A stretch of DNA of 64,000 nt from AP-15 sp963698995 (GTDB taxonomy: Bacteria > Pseudomonadota > Alphaproteobacteria > ATCC43930 > CGMCC-115725). The position numbers and the translations under genes were made by a program. The stretch lies in assembly GCA_963698995.1 (NCBI GenBank), contig CAVOTD010000061.1, forward strand, positions 35,806-99,805. Reading direction: 5' to 3'. The notes beneath the pieces were generated by a model, which worked only from the letters and a program-made list of their open reading frames with translations, ran no database searches and was not told the origin of the DNA. The stretch's first letter is position 1, and each line of letters begins with the position of its first letter. Positions 14,409-24,300 of the stretch are shown here, piece by piece.

Positions 14409-15704
14409 GTGAAAATGTTTGCTGCCATCCTTCGCCGGTCGCGGGTCCGCCTGATCGTGGCACTGGTCGCAGGATCGGCCGTCGTTGCTATGCATAGTCT
14501 CGTCGAAATCTGGCGCGCAAACCCGTCAGCGGCAGCGACAGCGGCCGAACCCAAGGGGCCGGGGGCGCCGACGGCATCTCGCATAATAAAGGCGCAGCTC
14601 ACTCAGCAGCCCTCGCCGCCGGTGCCGGTCGTGCGACCCAAGACGCAGAGCGTTGCCGATTATGTCGAGGTCACGGGCAACGCCGCCGCGGTCAATGCCG
14701 TAAAACTCGTGGCGCGTGTCGAGGGTTATCTGGAAAAGATCCACTATGAGGACGGTCAATTCGTCAACAAGGGCGATCTTCTCTTCACGATACAGCAAGA
14801 CCAGTACAGGGATCAGCTGCAGCAGGCGCAGGCCCAGGTACTCCAACAACAGGCGGCGCTCACCTACGCGAAAACCGAGCTCGTCCGGTACACCAGGCTC
14901 GTCAAGCAGGATGCGGCGACCCAGACCGAGGTCGACCACTGGAATTTCGAGCGGGCCAGTGCAGAAGCGCAAATGGTCAATGCCCAGGCGCAGGTCGCGC
15001 TGGCCAAGTTGAACCTCGGCTATACCGAGGTCAAGGCGCCGTTCGACGGCATCATGGGCAAGCACCTGATCGATCCCGGCAATCTCGTCGGCGGCGGAGG
15101 CCAACAGGCCGCGCTCGCAGAGATTACCCAGCTCGATCCGATTTACGTGGTGGCCAATCTGAGCGAGCAGGATGTTCTCAAGATCCGCGCGAATTTGGGA
15201 CAACGCCGTCTCACCCTTGCCGATCTGCACAAGGTCCCGGTCGATGTCGCACTGTCGGACGAGACCGGATTTCCGCACCAGGGCACGATCGAATATGTTG
15301 CGCCGGCGCTCGATCCGGCGACCGGAACACTGCTGGTGCGCGGCATCGTTCCGAACCCGGACCGCGTTTTGCTGCCCGGGTTCTTTGTGCGGATGCGCCT
15401 GCCGATGGCAAAAGTCGATCGCAATGCACTGCTGGTGCCCGACCGCGCTCTGCAGCAAGATCAGGGCGGCCGTTATCTGCTCGTCCTTGGCAAGGACGAC
15501 GTCGTCGAGCAGCGTTACGTGCAGCTGGGCCCGCTGGTGGGCGCATTGCGGGTCATCACGTCGGGCCTCAAGCTCGACGACCGGGTCGTCGTCGGCGACC
15601 TCTGGCGGGCCAATCCCGGCACGAAAGTGACGCCGCAGCTGACGACGATCGATACGACTTCCGCCGGCCCGGCGGGCGCGCCCGCCGGGGGGCCGAAGCC
15701 ATGA
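14409..15704 (+). CDS. RND efflux periplasmic adaptor (HlyD/MFP family)
   Basis: Membrane-fusion protein of ~431 residues. An N-terminal anchor (VRLIVALVAGSAVVAMHSL) is followed by the barrel-sandwich half-motif VEGYLEKIHYEDGQFVNKGD, a long coiled-coil hairpin rich in Gln/Ala (QLQQAQAQVLQQQAALTYAK), the second lipoyl half with APFDGIMGKHLIDPG, and a C-terminal beta-barrel. It bridges the permease and the outer-membrane channel. GTG 14409 or ATG 14415 are both possible starts. The stop overlaps the permease start in ATGA, showing translational coupling. Confidence 0.92.
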   Translation: MKMFAAILRRSRVRLIVALVAGSAVVAMHSLVEIWRANPSAAATAAEPKGPGAPTASRIIKAQLTQQPSPPVPVVRPKTQSVADYVEVTGNAAAVNAVKLVARVEGYLEKIHYEDGQFVNKGDLLFTIQQDQYRDQLQQAQAQVLQQQAALTYAKTELVRYTRLVKQDAATQTEVDHWNFERASAEAQMVNAQAQVALAKLNLGYTEVKAPFDGIMGKHLIDPGNLVGGGGQQAALAEITQLDPIYVVANLSEQDVLKIRANLGQRRLTLADLHKVPVDVALSDETGFPHQGTIEYVAPALDPATGTLLVRGIVPNPDRVLLPGFFVRMRLPMAKVDRNALLVPDRALQQDQGGRYLLVLGKDDVVEQRYVQLGPLVGALRVITSGLKLDDRVVVGDLWRANPGTKVTPQLTTIDTTSAGPAGAPAGGPKP

Positions 15705-18700
15705 TGTCGAAGTATTTCATCGAACACCCGGTCCTGGCGAATGTGCTGGCGATCGTGCTCGTGCTGATCGGCGTCCTCTGCCTATTCCGCTTGCCGGTAG
15801 CGCAATATCCGAACATCGTGCCGCCGACCGTCCAGGTGACGACGCGGTATCCGGGGGCGAGTGCGCAGACGATAATCGACACCATTGCTCTGCCGATCGA
15901 GCTGCAAGTGAACGGCGTCCCCGGCATGATCTACATGCAGTCGACCAGCGCCTATGACGGCACCTACGTGCTGACTGTCACCTTCGACATCGGCACTGAC
16001 CCAAACATGAACCAAGTGCTGGTGCAAAACCGGGTTAATAACGCGCTGGCCCAGCTGCCCCAGGCCGCCCAGGCTCAGGGTGTGGCCATTCGCGCGAAAT
16101 CCGCTTCGATCCTACTGTTCGTTACGCTCGATTCCCCGGACGGATCGCGCGACGCCCTTTTTATGTGGAACTACGCGACGATCAATCTGGTCAACGAACT
16201 GGCGCGCCTGCCCGGGGTAGGCAACGTGACGGTGATGGGAGCGGGCGAATATTCGATGCGGATCTGGATGGATCCGCAAAAACTATACTCCTTCGGTCTC
16301 GGGCCGGAGGACGTGATCAAGGCCGTCAGGGAGCAGAGCCAGGAGGTCGCGGCGGGGCAGGTGGGCATGCCGCCGGCGCCGAAGGACCAGCAGTTCCAAT
16401 ACACCATCGACATCGTGTCGCGCCTGAGCGACCCAAGTCAGTTCGCGAATATCGTCATCAAGGATCAGACGGCCCAAGGCGGCCGCCTCATCAGGGTAAA
16501 GGACATCGGGCGGATCGAGCTTGGCGCGCAGACCTATTCGCAGGACTTCAAGCTGGACGGCAAGCCGGCCGCGGGCATCGCCATTTATCAGACGCCCGAC
16601 GCCAATTCGCTGAAGGTTGCCGCCGCGGTCGCGGCAAAGATGGAGGAGCTCTCGCGCCGGTTCCCTCCCGGACTGCATTACAGCATCCCCTACAACACTA
16701 CGATCTTCATCCAGAATTCGATCAACGAGGTCTACAAGACATTGTGGCAGGCCGGCGTGCTGGTGCTGATCGTTATCCTGGTGTTCCTGCAGAACTTTCG
16801 GGCGACCCTGGTGCCGGCGACGACCGTGCCGGTTACGATCATCGGCGCGTTCGCCGGCATGGCGGCGCTCGGCTACACGGTCAATTTGTCTACGCTGTTC
16901 GCGCTGATACTGGCGATCGGCATCGTCGTTGACGACGCGATCGTTATCGTCGAAGGGGTGTCGAAATATATCGAGCAGGGCATGTCCGGGCACGATGCCG
17001 CGGTCAAGGCGATGGGAGAATTGTTTGGGCCCGTCGTCGGCATCACGCTTGTCCTGATGGCGGTGTTTTTGCCTTCCTCCTTTGTGCCCGGTCTCAGCGG
17101 CCAGATGTTCGCCCAATTTGCCCTGGTCATTGCGGTCACGGCATTGATCAGCGCGGTCAACGCGGCTACGCTGAAGCCGACGCAATGCGCGCTGTGGCTG
17201 CGCACCCCTCTGCCGATCGACCAGCGAAATGTGTTTTCGCGTTGGTTTGCTCATGGCTTCGAACGCGTCTATGGCGGGATGGAAAACGCCTACACTGGGT
17301 TGATCCGCCGAATGGTGCGAGTTAGTGGGCTAATGGTACTGATCGGGCTGGTGCTCGCGGCGTTGGGCGTCTGGGGTATCGCCCGTTTGCCGACCGCTTT
17401 CATTCCGAACGAAGACCAGGGTTACCTGATGGTGGCCGCGCAATTGCCCGACGGTGCCGCGCTGGGGCGGACCACGGCCGCGCTCGATCAGGCGACCAAG
17501 ATCGCGATGGACACGCTTGGCGTTGACCGAGTGATCGCGATCTCGGGGCTGTCCGCGCTCGACAATTTCGCCGACCTCGCCAATGCCGGCATCAGCTTTG
17601 TGGTTCTGAAGCCCTGGGATCAGCGGAGCAAGGCAAAGGGGACCGACATCCTGTCGATCGCCGAGCATTTGCAGAGTGCGCTCAGCAGCGCTCCGGACGG
17701 CCGGCTTTTCGTACTGCCGCCGCCGCCGATTCAGGGAATTGGCAATGCCGGCGGCTTGCAGATGCAAGTGCAATTGCTCGGTGGGAGTTTCGACTATCAG
17801 AGGCTAGGAGAGGTCACCGATCAAATTGTCAAGAAAGCCGATGCCGATTCACGGTTGCAGCACGTCCTGACGACGTTCAGCCCCGGCGCTTCGCACGTCT
17901 CGGTGACCGTTGATAGGGATCGAGCGCAAACCCTGCGTGTCTCCGTCGGCGACGTTTTCTCGACGCTGTCATCCTATTTGGGATCGACCTACGTCAACCA
18001 GTTCAACAAGTTCGGCCTTTCACTCCAGGTCTATGTGCAGGCCGAATTGCAGTCCCGCCTGCAACCGGATGATCTGCTCAACCTTTATGTGCGTAGCCAA
18101 GACAACCAGATGGTGCCGATCGGCGCGGTTGCGCATCTCGGTTCGGAGGTCGGCCCGTCGCTCGTCACCCTCTACAATCTGTATCCCTCTTCGACGATTA
18201 TCGGCGCACCCGCCCGCGGCGTCAGCTCGGGTCAGGCGCTGACCGTCATGGAGGATATTGCGAACAACACATTGCCGAAGGACCTCGCCTATCAATGGAC
18301 GGCGATGTCCTATCAGGAAAAACTGACCGGCAATCAGCTCTATTATCTGTTCGGCTTATCGGTTCTGTTGGTCTATCTCTGTCTCGCCGGTCAGTATGAA
18401 AGCTGGATCTTGCCGCTGGCAGTGCTTTCTGCGGTGCCGCTGGCGCTGTTGGGCCCGGTTGTTGCGCTGACCAGCCTCGGGGTCGCCAACAATCTCTACA
18501 CGCAGATTGGGCTCATCCTGATGATCGCCTTGTCGGCGAAGAACGGCATTCTGATCGTCGAGATGGCGCGTGAAGGCCGGATTATCCACGGCAAACCGCT
18601 CCGCGAAGCGGCCGTGGATGCCGCGCGCTCGCGGTTCCGCCCAATCCTGATGACCTCGTTCGCCTTCGGGCTCGGGGTCGTGCCCTTGGTATTGGCGACC

Positions 18701-18877
18701 GGCGCCGGGGCGAATGGCCGCATTTCCCTGGGTCTCAGCGTGTTGAGCGGCATCATCGCGTCGACCTGCCTCGCCGTGCTGTTCGTCCCCTCTTTCTTTG
18801 CTGTGTTGCAAGGGTTTGAGGAGTGGCGGAAGGCGCGAAAGAAAGTGCCGGTTCCCGCCGCCAGCGCCGCGGAGTGA
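15701..18877 (+). CDS. RND efflux permease, HAE1 family (AcrB/OqxB-like)
   Basis: A full-length 1058-residue hydrophobe/amphiphile efflux pump. TM1 is followed by FRLPVAQYPNIVPPTVQV, TM4 carries the proton-relay pair in AIGIVVDDAIVIVEGV, and the second half has QIGLILMIALSAKNGILIVE and SRFRPILMTSFAFGLGVVPL. The loops contain the porter-domain repeats. It exports drugs or other amphiphiles using the proton gradient. It overlaps the adaptor by 4 bp and ends the operon. OqxB/BpeF-like subgroup placement is an impression, not a computed result. Confidence 0.95.
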   Translation: MMSKYFIEHPVLANVLAIVLVLIGVLCLFRLPVAQYPNIVPPTVQVTTRYPGASAQTIIDTIALPIELQVNGVPGMIYMQSTSAYDGTYVLTVTFDIGTDPNMNQVLVQNRVNNALAQLPQAAQAQGVAIRAKSASILLFVTLDSPDGSRDALFMWNYATINLVNELARLPGVGNVTVMGAGEYSMRIWMDPQKLYSFGLGPEDVIKAVREQSQEVAAGQVGMPPAPKDQQFQYTIDIVSRLSDPSQFANIVIKDQTAQGGRLIRVKDIGRIELGAQTYSQDFKLDGKPAAGIAIYQTPDANSLKVAAAVAAKMEELSRRFPPGLHYSIPYNTTIFIQNSINEVYKTLWQAGVLVLIVILVFLQNFRATLVPATTVPVTIIGAFAGMAALGYTVNLSTLFALILAIGIVVDDAIVIVEGVSKYIEQGMSGHDAAVKAMGELFGPVVGITLVLMAVFLPSSFVPGLSGQMFAQFALVIAVTALISAVNAATLKPTQCALWLRTPLPIDQRNVFSRWFAHGFERVYGGMENAYTGLIRRMVRVSGLMVLIGLVLAALGVWGIARLPTAFIPNEDQGYLMVAAQLPDGAALGRTTAALDQATKIAMDTLGVDRVIAISGLSALDNFADLANAGISFVVLKPWDQRSKAKGTDILSIAEHLQSALSSAPDGRLFVLPPPPIQGIGNAGGLQMQVQLLGGSFDYQRLGEVTDQIVKKADADSRLQHVLTTFSPGASHVSVTVDRDRAQTLRVSVGDVFSTLSSYLGSTYVNQFNKFGLSLQVYVQAELQSRLQPDDLLNLYVRSQDNQMVPIGAVAHLGSEVGPSLVTLYNLYPSSTIIGAPARGVSSGQALTVMEDIANNTLPKDLAYQWTAMSYQEKLTGNQLYYLFGLSVLLVYLCLAGQYESWILPLAVLSAVPLALLGPVVALTSLGVANNLYTQIGLILMIALSAKNGILIVEMAREGRIIHGKPLREAAVDAARSRFRPILMTSFAFGLGVVPLVLATGAGANGRISLGLSVLSGIIASTCLAVLFVPSFFAVLQGFEEWRKARKKVPVPAASAAE

Positions 18878-18933
18878 ACATCACGCAAGCAGCTGTTCGG
18901 CGGTTCGCATGGGCTGCAGGGTTGCGCCCTTCG

Positions 18934-20151
18934 CTATTGAGTGCCGGTGTGCGGGCGCCCCACCAATGCCCGGGCATGGCGGGCGATCATCAAGTTTTCG
19001 TCGGTCTTTATGACGTGGGCAGCGACACGGCTGCTTTGTGTCGTGATTCGAGGCCCGTGTTGGCGGTTGGCGGCCTCGTCGAGCTCCACGCCTAGCCAGT
19101 TGCAAGCTCGGCAGATCGCGCTGCGCACGGGTGCGGCGTTCTCGCCGACACCGGCCGTGAAGACGATTGCGTCAAGCCCGCCGAGCGTCGCCGCGAGCGA
19201 GGCGATTTGGCGGGCAACCCGATAACAAAATACTTCGACCGCGAAGCGGGCACGCGGCGCGTCATCGGCCAAGAGCTCACGAAAATCCGAAGAAACCCCG
19301 GAGAGCCCGAGCATGCCGGACCTGTAATAAAGGAGATCGACCAATTCTTCCGCCGACATTCCTTTCTGCTGGATCAGGTGCAACACCACACCGGGATCGA
19401 GCTCGCCGCAACGGGTGCCCATTGGCAGCCCGTCGAGGGCCGTGAACCCCATCGTCGTTGCCACCGAAACGCCGGCCCGCATCGCGCACGCCGAGCAGCC
19501 GTTGCCAAGATGCGCCACGACAATCCGGCCAGCGGCGATATCCGGCGCGACCTCGGGCAATGCCGAGGCGATATATTCATAGGAAAGACCGTGAAAACCG
19601 TAACGCCGTATCCCCTCCTGATACAGCGAATAGGGCAGGGCAAAGGCCTGTTCGACCTCAGGGGCGGTCCGATGATAGGCCGTATCGAAGCATGCCACTT
19701 GCGGCAGATCGGGATCGAGGGCCAGCGCCGCCTTGATCGGCGCCAGGTTGTGCGGTTCGTGCAGCGGCGCGAGCGGCACCAGCGCTTCCAGTTCGGCCAG
19801 CAATTGGGGCGTCACCAGCACCGGTTGGGAATGATGCATGCCGCCGTGGACCACGCGGTGTCCAAGAGCGGCAAGGCGCTGACCACCGAGCTGTTCTCCG
19901 GCCCAACGCAATATTGTCGGCAGGGCTTCGCTGGTTTCACCTGCATGTGCTAGATCCGGAGGAGGAACTGCCTTGCCGTCAGGTCCGGCCGCGCTCGCCG
20001 AAGGGCGCCCTCCGAACCCCTCCGCCTGGCCGGCGAGGACCCGTCGCTCACCCTCGTAGAAGCTGAACTTGAGCGACGACGAGCCGGCATTGAGCACGCC
20101 GATCAGTGGCTCCGCAGCTGCCGCCGCAGGGTCTCCGGCGGGGCTGTCCAT
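18934..20151 (-). CDS. ackA: Acetate kinase
   Basis: A 405-residue ASKHA kinase. The N-terminal phosphate loop is NAGSSSLKF (21-29), with HRVVHGG near 101-107, FDTAYHRTAPEVEQAFALPY in the middle, GRIVVAHLGNGCSACAM, GLPMGTRCGELDPGV, and GGLDAIVFTAGVGENA near the C-terminus, all acetate kinase signatures. It interconverts acetyl phosphate/ADP and acetate/ATP. The start at 20151 (MDSPAGD) follows the 6PGDH gene by 10 bp; further upstream the frame only shadows that gene. No phosphotransacetylase or phosphoketolase is in view; pairing with 6PGDH hints at a phosphoketolase-type pentose route (inference). Confidence 0.95.
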   Translation of the reverse strand: MDSPAGDPAAAAAEPLIGVLNAGSSSLKFSFYEGERRVLAGQAEGFGGRPSASAAGPDGKAVPPPDLAHAGETSEALPTILRWAGEQLGGQRLAALGHRVVHGGMHHSQPVLVTPQLLAELEALVPLAPLHEPHNLAPIKAALALDPDLPQVACFDTAYHRTAPEVEQAFALPYSLYQEGIRRYGFHGLSYEYIASALPEVAPDIAAGRIVVAHLGNGCSACAMRAGVSVATTMGFTALDGLPMGTRCGELDPGVVLHLIQQKGMSAEELVDLLYYRSGMLGLSGVSSDFRELLADDAPRARFAVEVFCYRVARQIASLAATLGGLDAIVFTAGVGENAAPVRSAICRACNWLGVELDEAANRQHGPRITTQSSRVAAHVIKTDENLMIARHARALVGRPHTGTQ

Positions 20152-20161
20152 GCCTCTCCTG

Positions 20162-21184
20162 CTATCCCGCCGGCTTCTCGATGTGGCCGCCGAACTCGTA
20201 GCGCATGGCCGAAAGCAGCTTGTTGGCGAACTCTGCCTCGCCGCGCGAGCTGAAGCGATCATAGAGAGCCGCCGACAGGACCTGAGCCGGCACCGCCTCG
20301 TCGATCGCCGCCTTGATCGTCCAGCGCCCCTCGCCCGAATCCGAAACCCGGCCGGCGAACCCGGCGAGCCCGGGATCCTTGGCCAGCGCATTCGCGGTCA
20401 GGTCCAACAGCCACGACGCGACAACGCTGCCGCGCCGCCACAACTCCGCGATATCGGGCAGATTGAGGTCGTATTGGTAGTGCTCGGGATCGCGCAGCGG
20501 CGTCGTCTCGGCATCGGCCGCATGCGTCTGCTTTCCGACATTGGCCGCACGCAGAATGCCCATACCTTCGGCATAGGCGGCCATCAATCCGTACTCGATG
20601 CCGTTGTGCACCATTTTCACAAAGTGGCCGGCGCCGTTCGGACCGCAATGCAGGTAGCCCTGTTCGGCCGTGCCGGCGGCGCTGATCTCGGCGCGTCCCG
20701 GTGTCGGCGGGATGTCGCCCTTGCCGGGAGCAAGGGTCGAAAAGATCGGGTCGAGATGCCCGACGACCGGCTTTTCGCCGCCGATCATCATGCAATAGCC
20801 GCGCTCCAATCCCCAAACGCCGCCGCTGGTCCCGACATCGACGTAGTGGATCCGCTTCGGCTTCAGCTCCTTGGCCCGCCGGATGTCGTCGATGTAATAG
20901 GAATTGCCGCCGTCGATCAGGATGTCGTCGGGCTCGAGCGCCGGCAGAATGTCGGCAATGGTCTGGTCGACCACGGCTGCCGGAACCATCAGCCACACCG
21001 CCCTAGGCTGCTGCAGCTTCCTCACCAGATCGGCGAGCGATGCAGACCCGACAGCATTTTCCGCGGCCAGCTCGCTGACCGCTTTTGGCGACATGTCGAA
21101 GACCACGCACTCATGGCCTCCTTTCAGAAGCCGCCGCACCATGTTGGCGCCCATCCGGCCGAGGCCGACCATTCCGAGTTGCAT
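20162..21184 (-). CDS. gnd: 6-phosphogluconate dehydrogenase, decarboxylating (short form)
   Basis: A 340-residue short-form 6PGDH (GndA/YqeC type) rather than the 470-residue form. The NAD(P) motif is GLGRMGANM (7-15), the substrate loop VDVGTSGGVWGLERGY, and the catalytic Lys is in HFVKMVHNGIEYG. The shorter C-terminal helix bundle with VSDSGEGRWTIKAAI fits this subgroup, which often prefers NAD. It oxidises 6-phosphogluconate to ribulose 5-phosphate and CO2. It lies between the HAD gene (15 bp upstream) and ackA (10 bp downstream), forming one operon. Confidence 0.95.
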   Translation of the reverse strand: MQLGMVGLGRMGANMVRRLLKGGHECVVFDMSPKAVSELAAENAVGSASLADLVRKLQQPRAVWLMVPAAVVDQTIADILPALEPDDILIDGGNSYYIDDIRRAKELKPKRIHYVDVGTSGGVWGLERGYCMMIGGEKPVVGHLDPIFSTLAPGKGDIPPTPGRAEISAAGTAEQGYLHCGPNGAGHFVKMVHNGIEYGLMAAYAEGMGILRAANVGKQTHAADAETTPLRDPEHYQYDLNLPDIAELWRRGSVVASWLLDLTANALAKDPGLAGFAGRVSDSGEGRWTIKAAIDEAVPAQVLSAALYDRFSSRGEAEFANKLLSAMRYEFGGHIEKPAG

Positions 21185-21199
21185 AGGGGGGGCTCCTTT

Positions 21200-21889
21200 T
21201 TAAAGGACTTTACGAAGAGTTCCTGAGGAAGCGGAGAAATCATAGCACAGAAGATCGCCAATCCGCTCGACGGTCAAATCCGCGACGGGTAGGGAGGCGA
21301 CGACCGCCGCATCGTTGGCGTACTGGCCCTGCCGCGGCAATACGGTCGTAACCCGGTCGCCCCAGATCAACTTGACAGCGGCCAAGATGCGCGGCTTGTC
21401 GTCCACCAGAACGTAATGGCGGGCCGGGTAGCGCCGCTCGACATCCGCGAGCTCCTCTTCCTTGTGGATATAGATCAACACATTGCCGTCGACCGCCTCG
21501 GAGATCCCGGAGCGCTCGACCTTGCGTGGCTGAAAGACGACGTCGCCATCCGACAGAATGACGGTCGGCCCCCAGTTGCGGAAACGCTCGAGAACATCGA
21601 GAGCGCCGGGGTAGAGACGGTTGGCGAACGGGTAATCCACCAGGTACGAGGACATCGACAACAGGTGTATGTCGTGCGGTCGCTCGGCGCGGTAGCGCTG
21701 CAGAGCGCCGAGGTAGTCCCGATAGCCTAATTCAGTGAACAGTTGCTCGAGAATGGCCCAGTACCGATCGCGGCAGGCAGCGCCGAACTCACGTTCGAGA
21801 TGGCGCTTGAGATCAGCCTGGATGTGGTCGTTGTCGAGCAGCGTATTGTCCACATCGACAAGAAATACGGTCGAGTTGGGGGTGGTCAT
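21200..21889 (-). CDS. HAD-family hydrolase
   Basis: A 229-residue haloacid-dehalogenase-like protein. Motif I is FLVDVDNTLLDND (residues 9-21) with the nucleophile and acid Asp pair, motif II is the Ser in VILSDGD, motif III a Lys in QPRKVERSG, and motif IV the Asp pair in VLVDDKPRILAA. A small helical cap lies between motifs I and II. It is probably a phosphatase; the substrate is unknown. Its position as first gene of the gnd-ackA operon suggests a sugar-phosphate or related substrate. Confidence 0.88.
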   Translation of the reverse strand: MTTPNSTVFLVDVDNTLLDNDHIQADLKRHLEREFGAACRDRYWAILEQLFTELGYRDYLGALQRYRAERPHDIHLLSMSSYLVDYPFANRLYPGALDVLERFRNWGPTVILSDGDVVFQPRKVERSGISEAVDGNVLIYIHKEEELADVERRYPARHYVLVDDKPRILAAVKLIWGDRVTTVLPRQGQYANDAAVVASLPVADLTVERIGDLLCYDFSASSGTLRKVL

Positions 21890-22167
21890 TTCCGAGAACT
21901 CGCTTTGCGTCGGGTTCGGAGAATTCGTTGCGTTTTCGGCAGTCGGTTCTATTGGCGGTTGTCGTCACCGGCCGCTCGAATAATCGTCTTCGAGCCGGCC
22001 ACATCTACCGGTACGTCCGATGGCGCCGGCCGGCGAGCCGCGAAACACTCCGCGCATTCCCTGTCCGGTGACCGCAGCCGTCCGCTACCGCCGAGCAACC
22101 ACGATAACACGACAATCCGCCCGCGCCGGAGCATCAATCGGGTCGGCCGGCTTCGCCGCCACCGACA

Positions 22168-22762
22168 TCACTCCACCTCGGGGATTTCGTTCCACAGCTG
22201 GATCACCGGTTCGGCGAGGTTGTGCTCGTAGCCGAGCCTGCTCAGGCTCGCAGTGCCGAGCACGAAAAACCGTCCGGCCGCCGCCTCGAGGCCGAGCCAG
22301 CGTGCGGCGAGCACCCGCAGGATATGCGCGCTCGAAAATAGCAGGACATTGCCGCGTGCGGCGCGCACACGCTGGATTACGCGGTCGGCCCGGGCGCCGA
22401 CCTGGTCGGCGGCTTCTCCTCCCGGGCAGCCGTCGCGGAACAACTGCCAATCGGGGCGCTCGGCAAGGATCTCGGCGGTGCGGTGACCCTCATATTGGCC
22501 ATAATCCCATTCCGCGAGATCGGGTTCGATCTCGGCCAGATTGCCGAAGCCGGCCAGTTCGGCTGTCCGTGCGGCGCGTCGTGACGGGCTTGTCAAGACC
22601 AAGGCGAAGGCCAGTCCGCGCAACCGATCGGCAAGGGCGCGGGCCTGGCGCTCGCCGCGTTCGGTCAGCGGCAGGTCGGTTCGGCCGGTATGCTGACCGG
22701 ATAGAACTCCAGACGGTTTCACCATGTCTTGCCAAGCACAGGATGGGAAGCGGTTCGCTCAC
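22168..22762 (-). pseudogene. Histidine phosphatase family protein, frameshifted near the N-terminus
   Basis: The frame from the ATG at 22762 gives MSEPLPILCLARHGETVWS with the RHG active-site motif; the rest of the protein is in the next frame: SGQHTGRTDLPLTERGERQA, ALVLTSPSRRAARTAELAG, WDYGQYEG, and the second active-site His in LLFSSAHILRVLAARWL. The joint falls near 22700, where one extra base would explain the shift. The intact product would be a ~197-residue phosphoglycerate-mutase-like phosphatase. HpnL-like gene ends 15 bp upstream, so they share a transcript. It may be a sequencing error rather than decay. Confidence 0.8.
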
Positions 22763-22777
22763 GAATGTCTCCTATTT

Positions 22778-23767
22778 TCAAGGCGGCCCGGTCCGGTCCG
22801 TCAGCGGCGCCAGGCGGCGCCACAGTCGTCCACCCTCGGCGACTTGCCAGGCGCCGAGCGCCGGCAGCCCGATGACCAAGTCGCGTGCCCGTTTCAGCAA
22901 CGACACGGCGAGCGCCATCTCCGGCGTCAGTCCGAAGGCAGCACCGATCAATATATAAGCCCCCTCCTGCACTCCGACGGCATTGGGTATCGCGACGGCG
23001 ACCGTACGAATCGCGTAGACCAGGCTTTCGATGACCAGCACAGTGGCGAAATCGAGCGGCGCGCCGGCCAGGCGCAGGATCATCCAGACCTCGACGGCGC
23101 TCAGTATCCAGCAGGCGAAATGCAGTGAAAACCCGACCCACAGACCAGCCTTCCGCCGATAGATCACGCCGAGCGCCGCATTGACGGCGGCGGCACCAGC
23201 CGCCGACCGCTCCGCCCAGCCGCGGCCCAGCCGACGCGCAAAGCGATCGAATAAGTGGAAACCGCGGCGTTGGACAGCCACGATGGCAGCGCCGAGAAGG
23301 CCGGTTGCGGCCAGGCCGATCGTAACCGGCAGCGCGACCGGCGTATCGGGCCGCAGATCGACGAGCAAAAACAGGCCGAGGGCCATATAGGCGAGCTTGG
23401 CAAGGAATTCGAGCGTCAGGTCGACCATCGTACTCGCCGCGGCTGTGGTGCCCGACACACCGGCGATCGCAACGGCGCGGGCGCCGAGAACGCAGCCGCC
23501 CATCTGGGAAACCGGCAGCGCTTCGGATCCGGCGTCGCGGATCAGGCGACCCCAGATAAAAACCCAAAGCCGGGTTCCGGGCACGAGCACCTTCCAAGCG
23601 ATCCCCTCGAGCGAGATCACCACCAGATGAATCAGACAAATTGCCGAGAACCCGCTCCAGCCGATGGCGAGCAGCGAGCGGATCACTGCGCCGGCTCCGA
23701 AATAACCGACGAGCCCTCCGATTATCGTCAATCCGGCGAGCGCGGCGACGATTGGAATGGCCTTCAT
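22778..23767 (-). CDS. HpnL-like / lysylphosphatidylglycerol-synthase-type TM protein
   Basis: A 329-residue integral membrane protein with about eight hydrophobic segments, starting MKAIPIVAALAGLTIIGGLV. Conserved stretches are ALPVSQMGGCVLGARAVAIA, GLWVGFSLHFACWILSAVEV and IPNAVGVQEGAYILIGAAFG, matching the hopanoid-associated HpnL branch of the LPG-synthase TM superfamily. HpnL proteins are found beside hopanoid genes and are thought to act in lipid transport or trafficking; function is not settled. The start at 23767 removes an Arg/Pro-rich extension with no homology. A histidine phosphatase follows in the same direction. Confidence 0.82.
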   Translation of the reverse strand: MKAIPIVAALAGLTIIGGLVGYFGAGAVIRSLLAIGWSGFSAICLIHLVVISLEGIAWKVLVPGTRLWVFIWGRLIRDAGSEALPVSQMGGCVLGARAVAIAGVSGTTAAASTMVDLTLEFLAKLAYMALGLFLLVDLRPDTPVALPVTIGLAATGLLGAAIVAVQRRGFHLFDRFARRLGRGWAERSAAGAAAVNAALGVIYRRKAGLWVGFSLHFACWILSAVEVWMILRLAGAPLDFATVLVIESLVYAIRTVAVAIPNAVGVQEGAYILIGAAFGLTPEMALAVSLLKRARDLVIGLPALGAWQVAEGGRLWRRLAPLTDRTGPP

Positions 23768-23838
23768 TGCTTCGCCGCACGCCGGGGCCGGCAAATCAGC
23801 ACAGCCCAGAGCGCGCAACCGAGCGAGACCGGCTGATG

Positions 23839-24246
23839 CTAGCGAGCCGCCGCGCGTCGGCCGAGAGCTTGGCGAAAGGCCTGCGGCACGGTGAGATTTG
23901 GTGATGCCGCGCATTCACTCATCACCTTGCTGACATTACCGTCGACCTGGCTGACATCGATGACATGTATTCCCGCCTTGGCCGCGAGATAGCCGTAATA
24001 GAACATTGCCGCTGCGGCGCGGTCTTCGTCGGAGGCGCCGAGCAGATCGGAGCAGCGCGCGCGCTCGACATTCCACTTCCCGGGCGCAATTTGGGCGTCT
24101 GAAGGAGCCGGGCCGGAGCCGCCGGGGGCGGAGCAGGTTGAGCCGCGGCGAACGTCGTCGCCGGCCCGCTCTCCGCCGGCTGAGACTGCTGTTGCGCGCA
24201 TCCCGCCATAGCCAGCCACAATAGCGCTGGAACGAACTTCGAGTTC
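23839..24246 (-). pseudogene. HdeA-like lipoprotein/periplasmic protein, probably frameshifted
   Basis: The C-terminal part is a clear HdeA-type domain: KWNVERARCSDLLGASDEDR, AAAMFYYGYLAAKAGI, VDGNVSKVMSECAASP, with the conserved Cys pair that forms a disulphide in HdeA. In this frame the N-terminus is not a signal peptide, but in another frame just upstream there is LLWLAMAGCAQQQSQPAES, a lipobox with an Ala/Pro-rich linker. A frameshift near 24100-24130 would join them. HdeA proteins are acid-stress periplasmic chaperones. The upstream boundary is approximate because no good ATG was found. Confidence 0.65.
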
Positions 24247-24300
24247 GTATTTGCGCCTTCACGTTCTTACGGCGTGGCACGAGGGACAGTCTCGCGACCA

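Noticed and set aside
16283..17254. Minus-strand open frame inside the RND permease gene
   Set aside because: Antisense to a full-length permease; composition (Asp/Arg/His-rich) is that of a shadow frame.
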